Positions 23,243 to 32,439 of a stretch of DNA of 64,000 nucleotides are shown here, one piece after another. The stretch's first letter is position 1, and every line of letters begins with the position of its first letter. A program made the translations under genes and the position numbers. The stretch is taken from the NCBI GenBank assembly GCA_945910005.1, contig CAMDTW010000176.1:1-64000 (forward strand), read 5' to 3'. The notes below the pieces were generated by a model, which was not told the DNA's origin, made no database searches, and worked only from the letters and a program-made list of their open reading frames with translations. Source of the stretch: Isoperla grammatica. Its lineage: Eukaryota > Arthropoda > Insecta > Plecoptera > Perlodidae.

Positions 23243-23429
23243 GGTGAATGGCGTACATAGACATATAGGCTCTAGCCAATTCAACATAATTAAATTGATT
23301 TAAAACATAAATATGTACTATTTTACGCCTGCGCCTTACATAATTGGAAAAATACAGTAACAGGTAACATAAAAAAGTGATTTTGGTTAAATTTCGTTGA
23401 AAAAAAAAAATATTTTACGTGTACTCCGT
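23243..23429. repeat. Right arm of the long-range inverted repeat
   Basis: Inverted match to 17935-18118. It begins one base after the right TA of the palindromic MITE. Confidence 0.75.
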
Positions 23430-23769
23430 GCAACCCCAGGTAAACCTCACTTTTCTACATGCAATTACATACAATTAGAAGTTTTTTTTATTTTTGTATG
23501 TTACTTCATACATAAATTGCGCCTTCTTCAAATTGTATAAATAGGCTAGTAAATACTATGAGAATTCGGAGAAAAGTGAGTTTAAACTAGTAAGTAGCTG
23601 GGTCTCATAAATAATTACCAACATTATTTATCTGTGTTCAGTTTGCACAACTATACGGTACCTCACGATATAATTTTATACAAGGTGATAAAGGTTTGAA
23701 ACAATACCTCTGAATTTCTTTATTAAAGTTAACGTTATAATTGAATATAAAACTGATTCTTGTTTTTCC

Positions 23770-24168
23770 CAAGGTCCACTAGATCGCTTGTAGCGCGGGC
23801 GCAGCGCGCGCGAAGTAAGGTCATCTAACCTATTTCCATAATGTTAAAAATCCCATGTTATTCAAATGGGAGAATCATTCAGAAAAACAAATGAATTGAT
23901 CTGTCAAAAGAAATTATGGGCCAAAAAGACAAAATAACAATCGGTAATGAGATATTTTTGTCTTCACATTCTATATATATATATTTTGTAATACTTTACG
24001 CGTAAATTCACATTATTGGTGAGGATTATTTAAATAATAATGCGATTTTTGTAGTTGGATCCAAAATGGCGATTTTGGATCACATTCAATGACCTTACTT
24101 TGCGCTTCGCAATTACTCCGCTAGGAGTAAATCAATTACTCCGCTAGGAGTAAATCCAGTAGACCTTG
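23770..24168. mobile_element. CAAGGTC foldback element (FB9) with core
   Basis: Ends CAAGGTCCACTAGATCGC and CCAGTAGACCTTG. Internally AAGGTCAT (23815) and ATGACCTT (24099) enclose a ~285-bp core that resembles the core of the 27824-28130 member (ATTCAGAAAAAC, TTGATCTGTCAAAA). The right arm contains a short duplicated AATTACTCCGCTAGGAGTAAAT. The flanks TGTTTTTCC and TGCTTTTCC are a possible imperfect duplication, but offset by two bases. Confidence 0.65.
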
Positions 24169-24356
24169 CTTTTCCATCCTTCTTCAAGAATACTTCCACG
24201 AACATTTACCGGTGTCTTCCAACAATATTTAAACATTAGTAAAAGGAATTACTAAAATCAAAACTCTGATTAATAATATATAATTAGTCTTGAAGAAGGA
24301 AGTAAAAACAAGTATCAGTTATATTCAAGTATTACCATCGAAACCACCGTAGATGG

Positions 24357-26107
24357 TCTCGGCCCGAGGTAGAATAGGCCGAGAGTGACTCTGCTAGTCG
24401 TAAGAGGCGACGAAAGGAGACCCGTCTCGGCCCGGGGTAGAATAGGCTCAGAGTGACTCTGCTAGTCGTAAGAGGCGACGAAAGGAGACCCGTCTCGGCC
24501 CGGGGCAGAATAGGCCGAGAGTGACTCTGCTAGTCGTAAGAGGCGACGAAAGGAGACCCGTCTCGGCCCGGGGTAGAATAGGCCCAGAGTGACTCTGCTA
24601 GTCGTAAGAGGCGACGAAAGGAGACCCGTCTCGGCCCGGGGTAGAATAGGCCCAGAGTGACTCTGCTAGTCGTAAGAGGCGACGAAAGGAGACCCGTATC
24701 GGCCCGGGGTAGAATAGGCCGAGAGTGACTCTGCTAGTCGTAAGAGGCGACGAAAGGAGACCCCTCTCGGCCCGGGGTAGAATAGGCCGAGAGTGACTCT
24801 GCTAGTCGTAAGAGGCGACGAAAGGAGACCCGTCTGGGGCCGGGGTAGAATAGGCCCAGAGTGACTCTGCTAGTCGTAAGAGGCGACGAAAGGAGACCCG
24901 TCTCGGCCCGGGGTAGAATAGGCCCAGAGTGACTCTGCTAGTCGTAAGAGGCGACGTAGGGAGACCTGTCTGGGCCCGGGGTAGAATAGGCCCAGAGTGA
25001 CTCTGCTAGTCGTAAGAGGCGACGAAAGGAGACCCGTCTCGGCCCGGGGTAGAATAGGCCGAGAGTGACTCTGCTAGTCGTAAGAGGCGACGAAAGGAGA
25101 CCCGTCTGGGCCCGGGGTAGAATAGGCCCAGAGTGACTCTGCTAGTCGTAAGAGGCAACGAAAGGAGACCCGTCTCGGCCCGGGGTAGAATAGGCCCAGA
25201 GTGACTCTGCTAGTCCTAAGAGGCGACGAAAGGAGACCCGTCTCGGCCCGGGGTAGAATAGGCCGAGAGTGACTCTGCTAGTCGTAGGAGGCGACGAAAG
25301 GAGACCTGTCTGGGCCCGGGGTAGAATAGGCCCAGAGTGACTCTGCTAGTCGTAGGAGGCGACGAAAGGAGACCCGTCTCGGCCCGGGGTAGAATAGGCC
25401 GAGAGTGACTCTGCTAGTCGTAAGAGGCGACGAAAGGAGACCCGTCTCGGCCCGGGGTAGAATAGGCCGAGAGTGACTCTGCTAGTCGTAAGAGGCGACG
25501 AAAGGAGACCCGTCTCGGCCCGGGGTAGAATAGGCCGAGAGTGACTCTGCTAGTCGTAAGAGGCGACGAAAGGAGACCCGTCTGGGCCCGGGGTAGAATA
25601 GGTCCAGAGTGACTCTGCTAGTCGTAAGAGGCGACGAAAGGAGACCCGTCTCGGCCCGGGGTAGAATAGGCCGAGAGTGACTCTGCTAGTCGTAAGAGGC
25701 GACGAAAGGAGACCCGTCTGGGCCCGGGGTAGAATAGGCCCAGAGTGACTCTGCTAGTCGTAAGAGGCGACGAAAGGAGACCCGTCTCGGCCCGGGGTAG
25801 AATAGGCCGAGAGTGACTCTGCTAGTCGTAAAAGGCGACGAAAGGAGACCCGTCTCGGCCCGGGGTAGAATAGGCCGAGAGTGACTCTGCTAGTCGTAAG
25901 AGGCGACGAAAGAATTGACCCGTCTCGGTCCGGGGTAGAATAGGCCGAGAGTGACTCTGCTAGTCGTAAGAGGCGACGAAAGGAGACCCGTCTGGGCCCG
26001 GGGTCGAATAGTCCCAGAGTGACTCTGCTAGTCGTAAGAGGCGACAAAAGGAGACCCGTCTGGGCCCGGGGAAGAATAGGCTCTATTCTTCCCCGGGCTC
26101 AGACGGG
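24357..26107 (+). repeat. 68-bp satellite array, about 25 units
   Basis: Units of 68 bp (tctcGGCCCGGGGTAGAATAG... GTCGTAAGAGGCGACGAAAG GAGACCCG) run with almost no length change; one unit near 25910 has two extra bases. Each unit starts with a stem, TCTCGGCC/GGCCGAGA or TCTGGGCC/GGCCCAGA, around a GGGGTAGAATA loop. The unit equals the 5' ~70 bp of SINE S68, whose GAGACCC-type words at both ends could have seeded the tandem. A 97-codon minus frame across the array is a repeat artefact. Confidence 0.95.
26055..26107. repeat. Palindrome terminating the satellite
   Basis: The last unit reads CCCGTCTGGGCCCGGGGAAG and AATAG, then GCT, then the reverse complement. Arms of 25 bp differ at one position. 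It looks like a fold-back or template-switch end of the array. Confidence 0.9.
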
Positions 26108-26147
26108 AGTCAGTATTTGTGTTCCAATAGTCTGTGTTCTGTTACAG

Positions 26148-26353
26148 GGACCCCCCCCCCCCCCCCCCCGCCAGAGCTCGCCTGCCTGGGTGACGAAGAC
26201 GGCTCAGGATTCTCACCCCCCGGCATCGGCGTCTCTTCCTGAATGGAGGTGCTGCGATCTGGCGACTACAGCGAGGAGCCGTCGGTAACGGCCGTGGTAC
26301 CAACATCCTGCACGCCCCCAACATCTGGCACGGTCCCTGGAGTGAACACGGAG
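26148..26353 (+). other. Exon-like segment with acceptor and donor
   Basis: TTCTGTTACAG precedes it and GTGAGT follows at 26354. An ATG at 26243 opens 37 codons (starting MEVLRSGDYSEEPSV) up to the donor, with an in-frame stop just before that ATG. The segment is GC-rich and begins with a poly-C run. No domain is recognised. It could be a first coding exon or chance. Confidence 0.2.
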
Positions 26354-26712
26354 GTGAGTCGAGTCGAGTATTTATTTATTAGCCAATGGCGCTGCCCACT
26401 GCCAAACTTTTTTACTGAGTAGCACTAGTCGAATAAATCCTTTGTGCAAGGTCTCCTCATATACTTTAGTATAGCATTCGAATCTAAAAATAGATATCGA
26501 TTGTACCGCTTCGATTTAAATATATCGAAGTCGAACCGCATGCAGACTGATGCAGACAAACAAACCATCATGCCTGCTACTAAACATTGCTGTCATGGTT
26601 TATGCAATAGCGATTCTCGGTATTTTGATAAAGAATATATGAGAAATGTTAATTTCTTTAATTTTCATTAGCCGAAGGGAGATTTGGAAAAATGTAAACG
26701 CTGGGTTCAAGC

Positions 26713-26807
26713 CAAGGTCTGTCGATCTGCGCGCGCTAGTGGCCTAGCGGCAGACGCTTGCCTCGTCTGCCGCTAGGCCACTAGCGCGCGCAGATCGACA
26801 GACCTTG
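26713..26807. mobile_element. CAAGGTC foldback element (FB9), 95 bp, perfect hairpin
   Basis: Two 43-bp arms, starting CAAGGTCTGTCGATCTGCGC, are perfectly complementary around a 9-bp loop (GCTTGCCTC). The perfect 9-bp direct repeat GGTTCAAGC flanks it at 26704-26712 and 26808-26816. No coding capacity. The stem is unrelated to those of other members beyond the first ~12 bp. Confidence 0.9.
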
Positions 26808-26846
26808 GGTTCAAGCCTGTGGAAGACTTGGATTTACACTAAATAA

Positions 26847-27298
26847 TGGTGAATTCACGACCTTGCGTTGCGCTGAGCTGAGCGTTGGACTTTGTTGCGT
26901 TGCGTTGCGTTGACTTCATCATCTGTTCACGACCTTGCTTTAAACTACAGCCTTCTCGACAGGTCAAACCGCGGATTGAACCCAAGGTCCGTCGATCTCC
27001 TGGCGGAGGTTAGGTAAACCTCAATGTAAAAACTTGGGAGTTTGACGAGTCCCCGCCAGGGGATTTACGGACCTTGGATTGAACCGACGTTCGAGAAGGC
27101 TGTGCTATAAACCGAGTATCCCGGATCATACATGCCGCGAGGATCAAGAAGGCTTTGCTTTGCGTTATTGCGTTGGAAAGTTGAACTAGAACAATGTTTG
27201 CAGCATCGCACAGTCGCGCACAGATGATGCTCATGATTGGCTGCTAGGACTTCGAAGTTCAAAGTTGCGTAGCGCAACGCAAGGTCGTGAATTCACCA
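26847..27298. mobile_element. 452-bp MITE with TGGTGAATTCACGACC ends (PIF-like), copy 1
   Basis: Inverted ends TGGTGAATTCACGACCTTGC are flanked by TAA at 26844-26846 and 27299-27301, fitting PIF/Harbinger-type duplication. It contains a nested CAAGGTC element at 26983-27076. Frames seen inside (27010-27277 minus) follow the repeat and are not considered genes. Confidence 0.85.
26983..27076. mobile_element. CAAGGTC foldback element (FB9), 94 bp, nested
   Basis: Ends CAAGGTCCGTCGATC and TTTACGGACCTTG, flanked by the perfect 9-bp repeat GATTGAACC (26974-26982 and 27077-27085). The stem is built on CTCCTGGCGGAGG/CCCCGCCAGGGG and is imperfect. Inserted in the preceding MITE; the second MITE copy lacks it at this point and carries a different insertion nearby. 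Confidence 0.85.
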
Positions 27299-27472
27299 TA
27301 ACACCTAAGAACACTTAATAGCGATTTGCGATCAAATAAATCAATTTAAAGAAAATGTTATCATAATACACGCTGATATATGGGGCAAATCGGTTTGTTT
27401 GTCTGCAGGAGCTCAATAAATATGGCCGCCTAGGTAGTTTACAAATCTCCCGTTTGGAACGCTCACAAACCG

Positions 27473-27480
27473 TGACGTCA
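27473..27480. promoter_or_regulatory. CRE-type palindrome TGACGTCA
   Basis: One of nine TGACGTCA sites in the window, in CGTGACGTCACG. A TATGGCCGCC word is about 50 bp upstream. Function is unproven. Confidence 0.3.
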
Positions 27481-27489
27481 CGAAGTTCA

Positions 27490-27808
27490 TGGTGAATTCA
27501 CGACCTCGCGTTGCGCTACGCAACTTTGAACTTCGAAGTCCTAGCAGCCAATCATGAGCATCATCAGTGCGCGACTGTGCGATGCTGCAAACATTGATTC
27601 TAGTTCAACTTTCTAACGCAATAACGCAAAGCAAAGCCTTCTTGATCCTCGCGGCATGTATGATCCGGGATACTCGGTTTAAACCGCGCAAGGTCCACTT
27701 GATCGGAGATCAAGTAGACGTTGAATCCACGGTTTGACCCGTCGAGAAGGCCGTGGTTTAAAGCAATGTCGTGAACAGATAATGAAGTCCACGCAACGCA
27801 ACGCAAGG
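27490..27808. mobile_element. MITE with TGGTGAATTCACGACC end, copy 2, truncated
   Basis: Runs in inverse orientation to copy 1; about 190 bp (27490-27680) are the reverse complement of 27110-27298. The right end stops at CGCAAGGT and lacks the terminal GTGAATTCACCA. It carries a 35-bp CAAGGTC hairpin at 27689. Confidence 0.8.
27689..27723. mobile_element. Minimal CAAGGTC hairpin, 35 bp
   Basis: CAAGGTCCACTTGATC, then GGA, then GATCAAGTAGACGTTG. This is the shortest family-like member. The flanks AAACCGCG and AATCCACG match at six of eight positions, so a degraded target duplication is possible but unproven. Confidence 0.55.
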
Positions 27809-27823
27809 TGGTATCGGAGATCT

Positions 27824-28130
27824 CAAGGTCCGTAAATCCCCTGGCGGGGGCTCTTCGAACTCCCAAGTGAGGTCGTTCCATTCAGAAAAACGAATTATTT
27901 GATCTGTCAAAACCAATTCTGGCTCAAAACCGCATTACATCTAATTGGAATAATTTAATTATACTGATAGTCTATCTACATTTTTAAGTGAAGTATTCTG
28001 AAATCAAATTTTGCATATAAGAAATTAGAAGTTTTAAGTAAGAAACCAGTTTTTGTAGCGATTTTTGTGCCCATGAGAAGACCTTACTTTGAGGTTTTCT
28101 GAACCTCTGCCAGGAGTTCGACGGACCTTG
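27824..28130. mobile_element. CAAGGTC foldback element (FB9), 307 bp
   Basis: Ends CAAGGTCCGTAAATCCCC and GTTCGACGGACCTTG, flanked by the perfect 9-bp repeat CGGAGATCT (27815-27823 and 28131-28139). It contains the same core type as the 23.8-kb member. The stem words CCTGGCGGGGG and CTCTGCCAGGAG resemble those of the 94-bp member. Confidence 0.85.
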
Positions 28131-28249
28131 CGGAGATCTCTTTGGGTAGATAGTACCAAATACCTTAGTAACCAGCTGCGATAGGCCTTCGACATAGCCG
28201 ATGGCAGCGCCACTGTTTTTCTCCTACCGGCAAAGTCGCGTCCTAACGA

Positions 28250-28441
28250 GTGTGTAATTTGAAACCGCGCGAAAACTTCGCCCATCTAAATGCATGTAAT
28301 CCAGAGCTGTCAGCAGTTGTGTATTTTCGAATTTTAACATTATCTTGTATGCGTTTAAGCCGTGGAAAGTTACTTTACGAGAGATATCATGTAGGCCTAA
28401 TAGATTTTGCAGACTATAGATTTAAAGACGGACAATGCGAG
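28250..28441 (+). other. Exon-like open segment ending at a GTAAGA donor
   Basis: An open frame of 64 codons runs to GCGAG followed by GTAAGA at 28442. A nearer ATG at 28349 would give 31 codons (ending YRFKDGQCE). No family is recognised and no downstream exon was found. Confidence 0.2.
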
Positions 28442-29060
28442 GTAAGAGGGCGAGTTTTGTCTGGCAGTAAAAAGTGTTCAAAACTCGCACCGTTCATTTA
28501 CAAAACTACGCGGGTAATAGTCACTGTAGGGTTTAGGCTTATATTTCCGTGTATCAAATGTAATATAGTTCCTAGCCTAGGCCTACTTCAAATCCAAAGA
28601 CATAGACAGTCACAAAGTCACCAGTCAGATCAAGGTAGAATATAACCATTATGAGTTCATAATGCATGACGGGTAGGCCTAGACCTTTGATGTGTAGGCC
28701 TACACTTTGTTTAGTAAAATTAGGACACTTGAAAACCAAAAGTAACCAAACCTTTAATTCTCAATACAAAATACAGGATAGGCCCTAGTAGGCCAACAGA
28801 AAAACTTCTCCATCTTTCTAAGAACATTTTTCTATTGGGTGACGACCCAGGCTTTCTCAACCAAATCTTGACTCACACTAGGTCCATGCTTCATGGCAGT
28901 ACATACATGTTACACGAGCCTATGAGAGAACAACAACACCTTGGCAATATTGATAGTGTGGGAACTGGAAGGTATGATGGACCATCATGTAGGACTATCA
29001 TGTAGGCCTGACATAGACAACAAACTGTTTGCTAGCCTAGGCCTACGCCTAGATTTGGTC
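28390..29060. repeat. Second TAGGCCTA-rich tract
   Basis: About a dozen AGGCCTA palindromes and variants, of the same type as at 7900-9615. The rest of 28140-29470 is AT-rich without recognised genes. Confidence 0.65.
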
Positions 29061-29478
29061 AAGATGAACTAGGAATTCTGACAGCTGTTATGAATGTTCA
29101 TGGCGTAGGTCTAAAAAAAAGTTAACCAAGATCGGGAATAGGGCTTAATTCTTTAGCAATATGTAATTTTGTATTTTTACAATGTTTACTTCTAAGTACA
29201 TTTGTCTACTAATTATTTACAAAAGGTGTATTGGTTAGGACTAGGCTCCAGCCACTGCAATGACGTGACCAGAAAATGTAAACAAAGTGTTGATGCAGTG
29301 AGTCAAGTATGATTCTTTTAACAGCTTAAATCCACTGTTGTCTTCTGTTCTTTTGCTGTTTTTCATTTGGAAATGCATACATGGATATTGTTTCATTTCT
29401 TGCTGGCGAACACGAGCATCTTACGACACAACACATAGTTTAATTTAAGATATGAGAATAAAATGGATTTTTGATTTA

Positions 29479-29555
29479 GGTGGCTCGTTGGTCCAGTGGT
29501 TAGCATCCCTGCTTCCAATGCAGAAGGTCCCGGGTTCAAATCCCGCTTCAGGCAG
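29479..29555 (+). mobile_element. tRNA-like SINE head
   Basis: GGTGGCTCGTTGGTCCAGTGG matches a tRNA box A region and CGGGTTCAAATCCCG is a good T-arm with box B. The anticodon-like loop TTCCAAT would read CCA (Trp). The 3' acceptor strand (TTCAGGCAG) cannot pair with the 5' GGTGGCT, and a repeat body follows, so this is a SINE head and not a functional tRNA gene. Confidence 0.75.
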
Positions 29556-29945
29556 AAGTTTTTTAACTTCTAATCTGGATTCAATTCTATTACTTCTTGG
29601 CTTAGATATAAGTAAACGGTGACTTTGGAGCCGTCCTAGCAACGAAGCACTCAATAAATTCAAAGTTGTTCTGAATCGGCCTTGTTGATTCTGGCATTTG
29701 TCCGCAGGTGTTCGCACTGTCCAATCACTGATTCATATGTTTCGTATTTGAAATATCGATCTTGGATTGGTTATCGCTCACTCGTCGATGGTGTTCGAAG
29801 CCTACAGGGTTGGTTCAGTCACTTTCAATTAAAGTCCCCCACTGCAAATCAGTTTAGTTACTGAGTGGGTAGACTCTAAATGTGAATTTATTTATTTATT
29901 TATTTATTTATTTATTTGATTTGATTTGATTTGATTTGATTTGTT
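29556..29945 (+). mobile_element. SINE body, second repeat copy and TTTA/TTGAT tail
   Basis: From about 29655 it matches the repeat at 1671-1885. It ends with (TTTA)n and then (TTGAT)n microsatellite (29889-29945). Whether head and body are one element or two adjacent ones is not decided by this single copy. Confidence 0.6.
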
Positions 29946-29983
29946 AAGTAGCCATCTTGATGCGCGGGAGCCTCGGAGTTACA

Positions 29984-30048
29984 CAAGGTCCACTAGATCG
30001 CTTGTAGCGTGCGCGCAGCGCGCGCGAGAGTAAATCCAGTAGACCTTG
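29984..30048. mobile_element. CAAGGTC foldback element (FB9), 65 bp
   Basis: CAAGGTCCACTAGATCGC to CCAGTAGACCTTG, flanked by the perfect 9-bp repeat GGAGTTACA (29975-29983 and 30049-30057). The interior is an alternating GCGCGC palindrome. It corresponds to the 23.8-kb member without its core. Confidence 0.9.
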
Positions 30049-30122
30049 GGAGTTACACACTCAAAAGGGCACTTTTTCGCCGCTAGAGCGTACCACAGTC
30101 TACGTCGGAGGCCTATAGTACA

Positions 30123-30172
30123 CAACTTGGGAGTCGACGAGCTTCCGCTAGGCGGAGATCAAGTAGACCTTG
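30123..30172. mobile_element. CAAGGTC-related element, 50 bp
   Basis: Runs from CAACTTGGGAGTCG to GATCAAGTAGACCTTG. The flanks TATAGTACA and GGTAGTACA share seven of nine bases. The left end is diverged. It lies only 75 bp from the previous member. Confidence 0.6.
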
Positions 30173-30304
30173 GGTAGTACACATTGGCCCTTGCAGAAGG
30201 CCGTGATGGGACGCTAGAGAAATGCCCCCCTCTAGGTCGATGGTGATGATATTTTTTCGTTTTACGTTCCAACTTTGGAAAAACCGCCACATTTCCCAAT
30301 CCAT

Positions 30305-30515
30305 AACACATCACGGGGGTCGTCATAAAAAGAGTGATGTCATAAAGGGAGTGAAGTTATAAAGGGAGTGAAATCATAAAGGGAGTGTATAGCATGGCCT
30401 GGCAGGGCCAAGTGGGAGGAGCAATCTTACAGTGAGGGGGAGGAATGGACAGGGTCTTATTTGGGTCGCCTCTTATGACTAGCAGAGTCACTCTGGTATT
30501 CTACCCCGACATAAG
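30305..30515 (-). mobile_element. SINE-like element S68 with internal tandem expansion
   Basis: Minus-strand copy of S68 (GGGGTAGAATA, then CTCTGCTAGTCATAAGAGGC). The ATAAAGGGAGTGA-type word near its 3' end is repeated about four times, unlike other copies. Confidence 0.75.
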
Positions 30516-30877
30516 TCGCGACGCGTCATCGATAAGTTACCTTTCTACTGTTACTGGAGATACCGTTAATGCCGCCTATATGTCGGAGAGCTACTTAAAG
30601 TTCGTCTCTGTTCAAAATACACGCCGGTAAAGAGGACTCCTCACAGGGAGGCTTATTTCCCGCGCACTGTGCAGGGTAGTAAACGTCAAGCTTGTCACCA
30701 GGAAGGATGCACAGTTTAATAAAGGTGACCACCAATGATTGCTATTCAAATAACAAAAACCACCGCGGGGGCTCAGGATTTGGTCCTTTTTCAAAAGGTC
30801 GGCTATAATTATCTCTTGCTCAAGAAAAATGACCATCACTTACCGAAACTGCTAATTTACTACTTTCCTTACAAACC

Positions 30878-30997
<120 letters not shown>

Positions 30998-31109
30998 GTT
31001 ATTTTCTTTCTTCTCTTCTCTCATTTGCACCATCGGGCTCCTCTTGAGCCAAGACGATGCGAGAGTGCACCCTAGGGTGGCGGCCGAAAGATGGTGGTGA
31101 CAATGTAGC

Positions 31110-31352
31110 TCATAGGCTGAGGACCTTGCGCACGATATTAGTTGTGCCGAGGATTGCAGCCTTCTGCATGACACGCACGTGCTTGTCCTTCAGGTGGAGC
31201 TTCTCTTTCGCAGCTGACCACTCTTCGGTGACCAGACCGTTGACGGAGACGACGACAGGAACTATCTCAACGGACCTCAGCTTGTATATGTCCTTGAGTT
31301 CGACGGCGAGTGGTTGGTATTTACGCCTCTTCTCAGCTACTGTGTTGATCAT
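31110..31352 (-). pseudogene. C-terminal fragment of a LINE reverse-transcriptase polyprotein
   Basis: An 80-codon frame reads KYQPLAVELKDIYKLRSVEI, then VPVVVSVNGL and, at the end, LGTTNIVRKVLSL before a stop. This layout (a KYxxLAxE-IxxIY block, an IPVVV-G block and a terminal LGT..I-RKVLSL) is one I associate with the last part of non-LTR retrotransposon pol proteins of R2-like type in invertebrates; it is a memory-based match. The RT core and endonuclease are absent. (ATT)n repeats lie on both sides, and the downstream one in its orientation fits a microsatellite-like LINE tail. The frame is intact, so the copy is not very old. Confidence 0.6.
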
Positions 31353-31360
31353 GTTGTGTT

Positions 31361-31470
<110 letters not shown>

Positions 31471-32427
31471 TACTATGATAGAAGGTAAGTGGTTTGCCAA
31501 ATAAAGGGGATGTTTGACAGCACTAGTCTCCAACAATAACAAACAGTTACTTTTAGTTCGCAGTTTGCCGACGTGTATTTTGAATTGAGACGAACTGTAG
31601 ACTCAGTGTTACCCGGTTTCTTTGTGTTTGCTACAGGAGGTGTCTTTAATAAGGTATATTCGCGTCAGATTAACTTGCAAGGTGTTGTCGTCATGGATTA
31701 TGTAATAGTGAAGTGACGCATGTGACAACTACCAACATAAATCTAGTTGCATCTCGTTCTCATACCTCAGGTATTGTTGTGATAATATCGCTTGCATGTT
31801 GTCAGGGCCATTCACGGTTGGTGCAGTCAATGCAGTGGACAATAACACTGCAGGTATCGGGAAATCTTAAGTTGAATGGGTACCATTGAAATAAACCGTG
31901 TGGAGCGACAGTCTCTTCTCAGAATTTTAGGGGATACCTCACCTCCCTTCTAACGGCGTGGCCAGTATATCATTACGTTTGTTCAATCGTCTTCTCTTGA
32001 AGTCCAAGGGCAAACAATCAACAGCTTTGGATATGAGTACGCTTGTCCCATTATCAACGTATGTGCCCGTATAGAATCATGTTACCTGGATTCTCTGTTT
32101 GCCGCAGGTTTCCTGGACAAGACCTGGACATTCATTCCGAGACTTGAATCGTCTTCTCTTCGAATCCAAGAGCAAATTATCAACATGTAGGGTTTACGTT
32201 GTACGGTAGATGAGAATAATTGTAACACAAACACCAAGACAGATAATGAACTGAAAATTACTCACCTTCTAGAACAAAGAATGTACATTAACTAAAATAA
32301 AAATTGGCTATCACAAATGTGAATTTCTGGCATAAGTTATGTTTTGAGGGAAGTGGCGTAAATCTAGCAATACCTGCGGTACCGGAGTATTAGTAATACA
32401 TAAAAAGCCATACTAGATAACAATCAT
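31471..32427. other. No recognisable feature
   Basis: Unique-looking sequence with GC content near the window average. No gene, RNA or repeat was recognised. Confidence 0.35.
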
Positions 32428-32439
32428 ACTATCGTACTA

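Noticed and set aside
25754..26047. 97-codon minus-strand frame with repeated residues
   Set aside because: Translation of the 68-bp satellite; no start context or family.
24357..26107. CRISPR array
   Set aside because: The units are contiguous full repeats without unique spacers, and the context is eukaryotic.
26735..26800. tRNA-derived SINE head (TAGTGGCCTAGCGG and GGTTCAAGCC words)
   Set aside because: The GGTTCAAGC word is the duplicated target of the FB9 hairpin, and the rest is its perfect stem; tRNA resemblance is probably partly inherited from the target or coincidental.
29479..29555. Functional tRNA-Trp gene
   Set aside because: Box A, box B and a CCA loop are present, but the acceptor stem cannot pair, one anticodon-stem pair fails, and a repeat body follows.
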